Of a stretch of 9,204 nucleotides of DNA, positions 1 to 5,885 are shown one piece after another; the stretch's first letter is position 1, and every line of letters begins with the position of its first letter. The stretch lies in contig DFBF01000183.1 in the NCBI GenBank assembly GCA_002367285.1, positions 473-9,676 of the forward strand. Direction: 5' to 3'. The stretch comes from Rhodobacteraceae bacterium UBA3087. GTDB lineage: Bacteria; Pseudomonadota; Alphaproteobacteria; Rhodobacterales; Rhodobacteraceae. A model generated the notes under the pieces. That model was not told the DNA's origin. It saw nothing but the letters and a program-made list of their open reading frames with translations, and searched no databases. The translations under genes were made by a program, and so were the position numbers.

Positions 1-109
1 AGTCACCCTTGGACAGATATTTCGAGGCGCCACACCATTCGCCATCATCATGTTCGCGGTTCTGCTGCTGATTTTCATGTTTCCTTGGTTGGCGACCGCG
101 CTGATCTGA
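1..109 (+). CDS. C-terminal end of a TRAP transporter large permease (DctM-like), partial
   Basis: Reading from base 2, the first 35 codons of the window stay open to a TGA at 107-109; the start lies upstream of the window. The peptide begins VTLGQIFRGATPF and continues into one strongly hydrophobic membrane helix of about 20 residues, ending FPWLATALI. An 'IFRG..PF' amphipathic stretch followed by a last helix ending in 'FP.LA' is typical of the C-terminus of DctM, the large membrane subunit of TRAP transporters. These use an ion gradient and a periplasmic binding protein to import organic acids. The next gene starts only 35 bases later with its own ribosome binding site, so the two may share a transcript, and the hydrolase could act on the imported substrate. 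The call rests on a short tail, so another multi-pass permease is possible. Confidence 0.62.
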   Translation, partial: VTLGQIFRGATPFAIIMFAVLLLIFMFPWLATALI

Positions 110-144
110 TCGTAAAACACTCAACCCAAAAAGGGACTAGCGTT

Positions 145-1140
145 ATGGCAAAGTGGCAATTCACCAAAGGTCTGCACGACATCGGGAATGGGTGTTGGGC
201 CTGGTTGCAACCGAACGGCGGCTGGGGGTGGAGCAACGCCGGGCTTATCACGGACGGTGAAGCCTCGTTGTTGGTTGATACGCTGTTCGACCTGAAACTG
301 ACGGGCGAGATGTCGGACGGGATGCGCCAATCGGTGCCGCAGGCTGCATCAATCGGGGTTCTTGTGAATACCCATGCCAATGGCGACCACACTTTCGGGA
401 AATAATTGGTCAAGGACACACGCATCATCGGCTCGCAAGGGACCGTAGGCGAGTTCTCGCATGTGCCGCCATCGGTATTTCAAGGCATGGTTAACGATCC
501 CAAACCGTTTGGGCGTGCCGGTGAATTCGTTGCGAACTGCTTTTGCCCGTTTGACTATTCCGGCATCGTTCTGACCCCACCGACCGAGGTGTTCAGCGGC
601 CAGACCACCGTCATGGTCGTGGGCAAGCAGGTGCATCTGATCGAGGTTGGACCGGCCCATACCAAGGGTGACACGCTGGTCTATCTGCCTGAAGAAAAGA
701 TCGTCTATACTGGTGACATTCTGTTCAACGAAGGCACACCCATTGCCTGGGTCGGACCGGTGTCGAACTGGATTCACGCCTGTGAACGTATCCTTGAACT
801 GGACGTCGACGTCCCCGGACACGGCCCGATTGCCGACAAGCAAGCGGTCGTCGCCATGCGCGACTATCTTGTCTATGTCTTGGACGAGAGCCGCGAAGGG
901 TTTGATGTCGGTAGGGATTTTCTGGCGGCCGCCTACGATATCGACCTGGGCGAATACGGCAGCTGGGACGCGGCGGAACGCCTGATCGTGACCGTTCAAA
1001 CGCTCTTTGACGGCTTCAACGATGTGCCAGCCCCAGAGCGCGCACCGATCCCCTATTTCGAATTCATGAAGGATTGCCGGGACAAACACGGATTGGGGAA
1101 CGTGCATGGCGACCCGTACCCCTGTGGCCGCGTTCACTGA
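145..1140 (+). pseudogene. MBL-fold metallo-hydrolase, interrupted by an in-frame TAA
   Basis: The start is ATG 145, with AAGGGA at 131-136 eight bases upstream. The frame stays open for 86 codons, meets TAA at 403-405, and then continues in the same frame to TGA at 1138-1140, giving 331 codons in all. Metallo-beta-lactamase-fold motifs lie on both sides of the stop. Before it is motif 2, NTHANGDH, with H77, D81 and H82. After it are HTKGD (H173), YTGD (D192) and VPGHGP (H227), numbered through the stop. Neither half carries the full metal site. The gap-free continuation fits a single C-to-T change of a glutamine codon (CAA to TAA). The second half could in principle restart at TTG 406, but it would lack motif 2. 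Motif 2 has Asn79 where most family members have His. The substrate is unknown. Position after a TRAP permease suggests a catabolic esterase, lactonase or thioesterase-like role, which is inference only. Confidence 0.82.
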
Positions 1141-1354
1141 ACAACGATCATTCGCCCAAGGTGTTACCTGTTTGCTGCATAATGTTTGGAATTTCCTGTA
1201 CTGACAGCAGGCATGTCGGGGAATACGTCAACATCTTTCACGACGACTTTGCGCTGGATCACAGTCACACAAGGCAAAAGCCGCTAGGTTTCCGGAAAGC
1301 AGTATCAGAAGACGGCGACCTCTGGAATTGGCCAGCACCAAGGAGAAACAGAAA
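1141..1354 (+). promoter_or_regulatory. Non-coding leader upstream of the helical protein/ABC1 kinase pair
   Basis: These 214 bases hold no convincing gene. One frame is open across the region, but its residues look random and it is an out-of-frame continuation of the hydrolase. The region is more AT-rich than its neighbours and probably carries the promoter of the next operon. I see a CATAAT that could be a -10 element around 1178-1183, without a good -35, and a 10-bp palindrome TTTCCGGAAA at 1289-1298. No clear rho-independent terminator follows the hydrolase. The last part contains AGGAGA at 1341-1346, eight bases before ATG 1355, which fixes the start of the next gene. Confidence 0.35.
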
Positions 1355-2032
1355 ATGACTGACGACAATCAAAACGACACGCAGATTGGTCAAGAAGCCC
1401 GCACCGCAGTTGAGCATGGTGGGGATATCCGTGGCGATGTGCGCGATATCGTGACACGCGCGCTGGGTGGCCAGCCGCTTGAGCCGGGCGGCTTGGGGCG
1501 TGTCCTGAAGCTGGTCTTGGAAGGTGCCGCCGAGGGTGTGCCCGAGGGTGCCACCGAGGCCAGCGTCGCAATGCGTAAGGCCGGAGAAGGCATTGAGGAC
1601 GCAATGGGGCGTGTTGCCGAGGCTTCGAAGCTGGCGATTGAAGAGGCGCGAAGCCGGGAGGATGAGTTCACCGAGACCGAGCTGAAACGCGCAACGCAAG
1701 ACCTGTTGACGCTGGATCGGTTGTATATCGACACGATGCAGGATTTCGCCAAGGCCGGGGCCACGACGGCACGCAAAACAATTGGTGACCTGGCCACGCA
1801 TATGGAGCGCAGTGGCAGCGACGCCATTACGGCGATCCGCGAGGCCGCCAATGTTCTGCGCAAAGGGGCTGCTTCCTCTGAGCGGCCGCATCTGTCGGAT
1901 GTAAATCGTGCGGCCAAAACCGGGGTTGGCACGATCGCTGCGATTGGCAGCGCGATCTTGGGCGGCATTGCCGAGGGGCTTGAGGCCGCGAAGGACAAAC
2001 CGAATTCCGACGCGTCGAAGAAGGACGCCTGA
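1355..2032 (+). CDS. Alanine-rich helical protein of unknown function, coupled to an ABC1 kinase
   Basis: This gene encodes 225 residues. ATG 1355 is preferred to an in-frame TTG at 1328 because AGGAGA (1341-1346) sits eight bases in front of it. The protein is rich in Ala, Glu and Arg and should be almost entirely helical. It has an acidic N-terminus, then a block at about 25-62 (DVRDIVTRAL, RVLKLVLEGAAEG). A long charged helical stretch at about 67-165 may form a coiled coil. A glycine-rich hydrophobic segment at about 188-208 (VGTIAAIGSAILGG) could insert into or lie on a membrane, and the tail is lysine-rich and polar. There is no signal peptide and no catalytic motif. From memory it resembles an uncharacterised bacterial family (possibly DUF6781), and its character is also phasin-like; neither is certain. 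Its stop overlaps the kinase start by one base (TGATG), so the two proteins are probably made in fixed ratio and may act together. Confidence 0.75.
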   Translation: MTDDNQNDTQIGQEARTAVEHGGDIRGDVRDIVTRALGGQPLEPGGLGRVLKLVLEGAAEGVPEGATEASVAMRKAGEGIEDAMGRVAEASKLAIEEARSREDEFTETELKRATQDLLTLDRLYIDTMQDFAKAGATTARKTIGDLATHMERSGSDAITAIREAANVLRKGAASSERPHLSDVNRAAKTGVGTIAAIGSAILGGIAEGLEAAKDKPNSDASKKDA

Positions 2033-3705
2033 TGCCAGCGGGTCTGTTCAACGTCGGGCAGGACCTGAGGCGGCTGGCCGAAATCTCGGGTATTCTGATC
2101 GCGCATGGTTTTGGCGATCTTGTTCGGCAACTCGGTCTCGACAAGCTGGTTGCAGGGGTGGGGCAGGCCTTGCATCGAAAAGAGGCCACGGTGCCGCATC
2201 TGCTGAGTGCGCCCGAACGTTTGCGCCATGCGCTGGAGGAGTTGGGTCCGACCTTTGTCAAACTGGGTCAGATCCTTTCAACTCGCGCCGACCTTTTGCC
2301 ACCGGACTATATTTCCGAACTTGGCCGACTGCGCGACAAGGTGCGCACACTGGATTGGGCCGATCTGGCCGTCGAGGTGGAGACAGAACTGGGCGTTCCC
2401 TTGACCGAATTGTTCGACGCGATCGAGACACAGCCCTTGGCCGCCGGTTCTATCGCGCAGGTGCATCGGGCGCGCCTGAAGACCGGCGAACAAGTGGTTC
2501 TGAAAATCCGCCGCCCCGGTGTTGTGCCGGTGATCGAGGCTGACTTGCGCCTAATCCTGCGGCTGGCAGCATTGGCCGAGGCAGAAGTGGACGGGCTGGC
2601 CCGGTTCCGCCCCGTCGAGATCGTCACCGAATTCGCCCGCTCGCTGCGCAGCGAACTGGATTTGGCAAATGAATGCCGCAATGCCGAGCGGATCGCGGCG
2701 AATTTCGCTGATGATCCGTTTACACGCGTTCCCGCTGTGCATTGGCAGTGGAGCCGTGAAAACATGAATGTTCAGGACTGCGTTTCCGGCGTGCCTGGCA
2801 GCGACTTGGCGGCCGTCCGGGCGGCGGGCCTGGACCTGAAACTGCTGGCGCGGCGCGGTGCCGATGCGGTTCTCAAGATGATCTTTGCCGATCGGTTCTA
2901 TCACGCCGATCCGCATCCGGGGAATGTCTTTTACCAGCCGGACGGCGGGATCGTCTTCATCGATTTTGGCATGGTCGGCCAGCTTACACGGCAACGCCGG
3001 GACGAATTGGTGGACCTTCTGTTCGGGGTGGTTGGCAAACGGGCCGACAAGGTGGCAAACATCCTGTTGCGATGGGCCGAAACAGACAATGGCGACAGCG
3101 CGCGGCTGGCGTCCGAGGTCGAGGGATTCATTGACCGGGTGCACGGCGTGCCGCTGGGTCAGTTTCACTTGTCAGCGATGATCGCGGATCTGATTGCGGT
3201 GATGCGCGAACATCAGTTGGCGCTGCCTTATGATCTGACAATGCTGACCAAGGCTTTTGTTTCACTAGAGGGCATGGGGCGGGAGCTGGACCCGGATTTT
3301 GACATGGTGAGCGCTGCGCAGCCGTTTTTGCAGGATTTGATCTGGCAGCGCCACGCACCACATGAGCTGGCCCGCCGCGCCCGCGAGGGGGTGGAGGATG
3401 GGCTGGCCTTGATGACGGCGCTACCGGGTGATCTGCACAAACTGATCGCGGCGGCTGCGGATGGGCACCTGAAGCTGCATATCGACCTTGACGACGGCGA
3501 GAAATATTTTGATCGGCTCGACCGGCTTATGGCGCGATTGACAATGGGGATCGTGATCGCCGCATTGACCATCGGCTCATCCATCGTGATGACGGTATCG
3601 GGCGCGGAAATGGCCGTCGGGGTGTCCTTCTTCGCACTCCTCGGGTTTTTTGGCGCCGTGCTGGGTGGGATCTGGTTGCTTTGGTCGATCTGGCGCAGTG
3701 GGTAG
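2032..3705 (+). CDS. UbiB/AarF (ABC1) family atypical protein kinase-like ATPase, membrane-anchored
   Basis: The 557 residues match the usual length of bacterial UbiB (about 545). The ABC1 hallmarks appear in order: KLGQ at 77-80 (the KxGQ motif covering the nucleotide site); the alanine-rich loop AAGSIAQVH at 137-145 in place of a glycine-rich loop; the nucleotide lysine K158 in VVLKIRRPGV; the ExD motif at E208/D210; the catalytic-loop variant HADPHPGN at 291-298; and DFG at 311-313. Two hydrophobic helices at about 504-522 and 529-552 anchor the C-terminus in the membrane, as in UbiB. In the family, such proteins are ATPases or small-molecule/lipid kinases that support coenzyme Q synthesis or lipid homeostasis. 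All catalytic motifs look intact. No ubiE or other ubi gene is in the window, and the gene is coupled to an uncharacterised helical protein. It is therefore more likely a paralogue than the housekeeping ubiB. The start at ATG 2032 overlaps the preceding TGA. Confidence 0.93.
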   Translation: MPAGLFNVGQDLRRLAEISGILIAHGFGDLVRQLGLDKLVAGVGQALHRKEATVPHLLSAPERLRHALEELGPTFVKLGQILSTRADLLPPDYISELGRLRDKVRTLDWADLAVEVETELGVPLTELFDAIETQPLAAGSIAQVHRARLKTGEQVVLKIRRPGVVPVIEADLRLILRLAALAEAEVDGLARFRPVEIVTEFARSLRSELDLANECRNAERIAANFADDPFTRVPAVHWQWSRENMNVQDCVSGVPGSDLAAVRAAGLDLKLLARRGADAVLKMIFADRFYHADPHPGNVFYQPDGGIVFIDFGMVGQLTRQRRDELVDLLFGVVGKRADKVANILLRWAETDNGDSARLASEVEGFIDRVHGVPLGQFHLSAMIADLIAVMREHQLALPYDLTMLTKAFVSLEGMGRELDPDFDMVSAAQPFLQDLIWQRHAPHELARRAREGVEDGLALMTALPGDLHKLIAAAADGHLKLHIDLDDGEKYFDRLDRLMARLTMGIVIAALTIGSSIVMTVSGAEMAVGVSFFALLGFFGAVLGGIWLLWSIWRSG

Positions 3706-3791
3706 TTTAGCTGGTGTCGAATGTGCGCCGAGATGTCGAGGCGTCGAGAGTGACGGCCGGGCATCGAAGGCACCAAGGGAGTTGAACCGTT
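3706..3791. other. Short spacer between the ABC1 kinase and the regulator remnant
   Basis: These 86 bases contain no gene. They end in AAGGGAG (3775-3781), the ribosome binding site for ATG 3792. I see no T-tailed hairpin after the kinase and no convincing promoter, so the regulator remnant may have been co-transcribed with the kinase. Confidence 0.5.
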
Positions 3792-4485
3792 ATGGTCGAA
3801 GATACATCCGGACGTTTTGATCGCTGCCTCGTCGTGCTTCGTCAATCACCTTTTTTTTGCCGAGCTGGGGCCGGGGGTTCAAGAGGATATGCTTGGCCAG
3901 TTCACCTTCGCCCCCTTGGCCCGGCGCGATACCCAACTGGCGGCCTCCGAAGGCGGCCCCGCGTTTCACGTCATTGTTTCCGGGCGGGTGAAACTTTCGC
4001 TTTTTCACCCGGAAACGGGCCGCGAACATATTCCTTTCCTGCTAGGGCCGGCGGATGGGTTTGAAACTGTCAGCCTGCTTGACGGCCAACCTTCGGGCCT
4101 TGTCGCGACGGCCCTTGACGATACCGAGCTTCCGACAGCGCCGTTGCCGCAACTGCTGCGCTGGCTGCACGACCACCCGGAGTTCAACCGCAGCCCCTTG
4201 CCCAATCTTACCAATCACATGCGCGAGATGGCAGCGCAGATTGAGGATTTGTCCCTTTACGACACCGGGGCGCGGCTGGCCCGGCGCATCCTGCGTCATA
4301 TCCTCGTCGACAACTTGGTGCGACTGTCCGCAGGATACTTCAACCCAGGAGAAGATCATGCTGAAGAAACTTGGAACCGAAATCAAAGCCAATGTGCAAA
4401 AAGCGGCCAAGGAAGGGAAAGCCTCGGCCAGCGAAATCCACGAAGCAGTGCGCAGCGCGGTGGTTCACATGCGCAAGGCGCTTAA
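3792..4485 (+). pseudogene. Crp/Fnr-type regulator remnant: frameshifted at a T8 run and lacking its HTH domain
   Basis: ATG 3792 follows AAGGGAG (3775-3781) by ten bases and opens with MVEDTSGRFDRCLVVLRQSP, the N-terminus expected of a Crp/Fnr protein. At the eight T at 3851-3858 the frame must shift by one base. With seven T it would read QSPFFAELGPGVQEDMLGQF and continue in the frame that is open to 4485. That frame holds a cyclic-nucleotide-binding-like beta barrel (RDTQLAASEGG, AFHVIVSGRVKLSLF) and the dimerisation helix (MREMAAQIEDL, then DTGARLARRILRHI). Immediately after this, at about 4310, recognisable sequence ends. The winged helix-turn-helix expected over the next 60-70 residues is absent, and the frame runs 128 bases into the next gene as nonsense. 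The intact part could be started only from a poor TTG at 3817. Most likely this is a dead gene. Slippage on the T run could restore the sensor domain, but not DNA binding. Confidence 0.78.
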
Positions 4486-4753
4486 GCCCGCCGAGGCGGT
4501 GAACCGTGAAACGGTTGCTGCGACAGTGTCGGGGGCCATCGAAGGCATCAAGCAAACCGAATCGCACTTGGTTGCGGTTGCCGAAAACGAAGTCGCCGAA
4601 GTCAAAGAGAAACTGAAGCAAGAGAATGAGCGGCTTGCCACAGCCACGCATGAGGCCTTTGAAAGCGCCCTAGGGATGTCGCCGCCGTGCCCACCATGGC
4701 GGCGACATCTGTTGAAAACCGGTCCGAGTCCGAAGAATTTCGTCAGGCCGTAA
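4358..4753 (+). CDS. Small helical, lysine/alanine-rich protein of unknown function with an aberrant C-terminus
   Basis: ATG 4358 is preceded by AGGAGAAG (4347-4354), a strong ribosome binding site. The frame encodes 131 residues. Residues 1-106 are charged and helical (starting MLKKLGTEIKANVQKAAKEG), with a likely coiled coil at about 80-104 (AEVKEKLKQENERLATATHE). There is no signal peptide or membrane segment. The last 25 or so residues (from about GMSPPCPPWRRH) are proline- and arginine-rich and quite unlike the rest. They are encoded across a strong hairpin. A TAG in another frame (4671-4673) lies two bases before that hairpin, so a one-base frameshift near the 3' end may have extended the protein. 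The general build (helix, acidic repeats, a 'VSGAIEGI' block at 54-61) recalls the helical protein at 1355-2032, which has VLEGAAEG. Relationship to it is a guess, and the function is unknown. Confidence 0.6.
   Translation: MLKKLGTEIKANVQKAAKEGKASASEIHEAVRSAVVHMRKALKPAEAVNRETVAATVSGAIEGIKQTESHLVAVAENEVAEVKEKLKQENERLATATHEAFESALGMSPPCPPWRRHLLKTGPSPKNFVRP
4675..4709 (+). terminator. Strong hairpin, possible transcription terminator without a T tract
   Basis: The arm GATGTCGCCGCC (4675-4686) is the exact reverse complement of GGCGGCGACATC (4698-4709). Three more pairs (G-U, U-A, G-C) extend the stem to 15 pairs around the five-base loop CCCAC. No T run follows, so this is not a canonical intrinsic terminator. 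It might be an mRNA-stabilising 3' structure. It lies inside the last codons of the small helical gene as read, which is unusual for a terminator and supports a displaced stop codon. Confidence 0.45.
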
Positions 4754-4790
4754 TCGTTCAGTCTGTGGTTCCATATCGTGTCTTGGTGTG

Positions 4791-4802
4791 GCATTATAAT
4801 GC
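4791..4802 (+). promoter_or_regulatory. Probable promoter -10 within a perfect palindrome, upstream of the exporter operon
   Basis: GCATTATAATGC is a perfect 12-bp palindrome and contains a consensus -10 hexamer TATAAT at 4795-4800, which stands out in this GC-rich DNA. Transcription would begin around 4806-4808 and give a leader of about 30 bases before ATG 4836. I see no good -35 at 16-18 bases, so the promoter may be weak or activator-dependent. A dimeric regulator binding the palindrome would block or control initiation directly. That last point is inference. Confidence 0.45.
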
Positions 4803-4835
4803 TGCAGCGCAGCGCAGGCGCAGAAGGTAAGTGCA

Positions 4836-5885
4836 ATGACAACAATCATCCTGAATTTCAGCGGTCCGGCCATGCGTCTTGCCATTGTGTTGGTCGCTTT
4901 GGTGCCGTTTTTGTCCGGGACCCCGGCGCGCGCTGAATCTCCAATTGAGGGCTTGTCGCTTGAGACGTTCCTTTCAAAGTTTGGCGCCGAAAAGTTACCC
5001 GAAGGAATCGTGCAGTCGAACGGTCGAATTGAGGGTCAGTCGATCGAGATCGCCACGAAATACCCCGGACGGGTGGCCGAGATTCTGGTGTCCGAGGGCG
5101 ATATCGTCGAAGCAGGCGGGCTTGTGGCTCGGATTGATGACCGCGAATATCGCGCCCAGTTGTTGGGCGCCGAGGCGGACGTGCTGCGCACTGAGGCCGC
5201 CCTGGATATCGCCAAGGCGCAGCGCGATCAGGCCGCAAGCGCGGCTGAACTTGCGCGTCTGGCCTTCGAGCGCGTCGACAAGCTGTTTGCCGGGGGGTAT
5301 GCAAGCTCGCTGCAACACGACGAAGCGCTCAACAGCGTTCGGTCAACCGAGGCCGCGTTGCGGGGCGCCGAAGCGCAGATCGCCAATGCCACCTCGACGA
5401 TTATCGCCGCCAGTGCCCGGGTTTCGCAGCTGAACGCGGTGCTTGATGACATGGTCCTTGTCGCGCCGCGCCGTGGTCGGGTGCAGTATCAGCTTGTTCA
5501 GGCGGGCGAGGTCGTCGGTGCCGGCGCGCGTATCGTCACATTGATCGACCTGACCGACATTTCCATGTCGCTTTACCTGCCCGCAATGGACATCGCCAGG
5601 CTGTCGGTCGGTGACGAAGCGCGCATCGTGCTGGATGCCGTATCCGAATACGTGATCCCGGCGCGGATCAGCTTTATCTCGGCTGACGCGCAGTTCACGC
5701 CAAAGATGGTCGAGACGCAGGACGAACGCGAACAGCTTGTCTTCCGCATCAAAATTCAGATCCCCCGCGACCTGTTGCAGCGGTTCGAGGCCCAGGTAAA
5801 GGCGGGCATCCGCGGTGTCGGTTTTGTGCGCACTGATTTGAATGTGGACTGGCCTGCTGACCTTGCGCTGAAGCTACCGGAATGA
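4836..5885 (+). CDS. HlyD-family periplasmic adaptor subunit (YhiI/YbhG-like)
   Basis: The 349-residue protein is the membrane-fusion subunit linking an inner-membrane ABC exporter to the outer membrane. The N-terminus carries a signal-peptide-like segment (MRLAIVLVALVPFLSG at 13-28, with likely cleavage after ARA at 31-33). ATG 4836 has AGAAGG at 4822-4827, eight or so bases upstream, so I chose it. ATG 4872, at residue 13, would give a more typical signal peptide but has a weaker ribosome site. Next come the first lipoyl half (about 66-101, IEIATKYPGRVAEILVSEGD), a helical hairpin (about 104-203), the second lipoyl half (about 205-236, VLVAPRRGRVQYQLVQAGEV) and a beta-barrel domain. The segment AQFTPKMVETQDEREQLVFR (285-304) is characteristic of the YhiI/YbhG branch. 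Its stop overlaps the next start by four bases (ATGA), so it is translationally coupled to the ATPase/permease. Confidence 0.92.
   Translation: MTTIILNFSGPAMRLAIVLVALVPFLSGTPARAESPIEGLSLETFLSKFGAEKLPEGIVQSNGRIEGQSIEIATKYPGRVAEILVSEGDIVEAGGLVARIDDREYRAQLLGAEADVLRTEAALDIAKAQRDQAASAAELARLAFERVDKLFAGGYASSLQHDEALNSVRSTEAALRGAEAQIANATSTIIAASARVSQLNAVLDDMVLVAPRRGRVQYQLVQAGEVVGAGARIVTLIDLTDISMSLYLPAMDIARLSVGDEARIVLDAVSEYVIPARISFISADAQFTPKMVETQDEREQLVFRIKIQIPRDLLQRFEAQVKAGIRGVGFVRTDLNVDWPADLALKLPE

Noticed and set aside
349..1137. 262-codon open frame on the minus strand
   Set aside because: It is antisense to the hydrolase, whose metal-binding motifs are clear on the plus strand. No recognisable protein features.
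406..1140. A separate hydrolase gene starting at TTG 406
   Set aside because: It is in the same frame as the upstream segment, has no ribosome binding site, and would lack the essential HxxGDH motif, so it is better read as the second half of one interrupted gene.
1178..1183. CATAAT as a promoter -10 in the leader
   Set aside because: No matching -35 at the right spacing, so I mention it only as a weak possibility in the leader entry.
1074..1358. 94-codon plus-strand frame spanning the leader
   Set aside because: It is out of frame with the hydrolase, has a random composition and no ribosome binding site.
3817..4485. An intact 222-residue regulator starting at TTG 3817
   Set aside because: The TTG lacks a ribosome site. 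The true N-terminal sequence is in the ATG 3792 frame, and the C-terminal 40 or so residues are an out-of-frame reading of the next gene.
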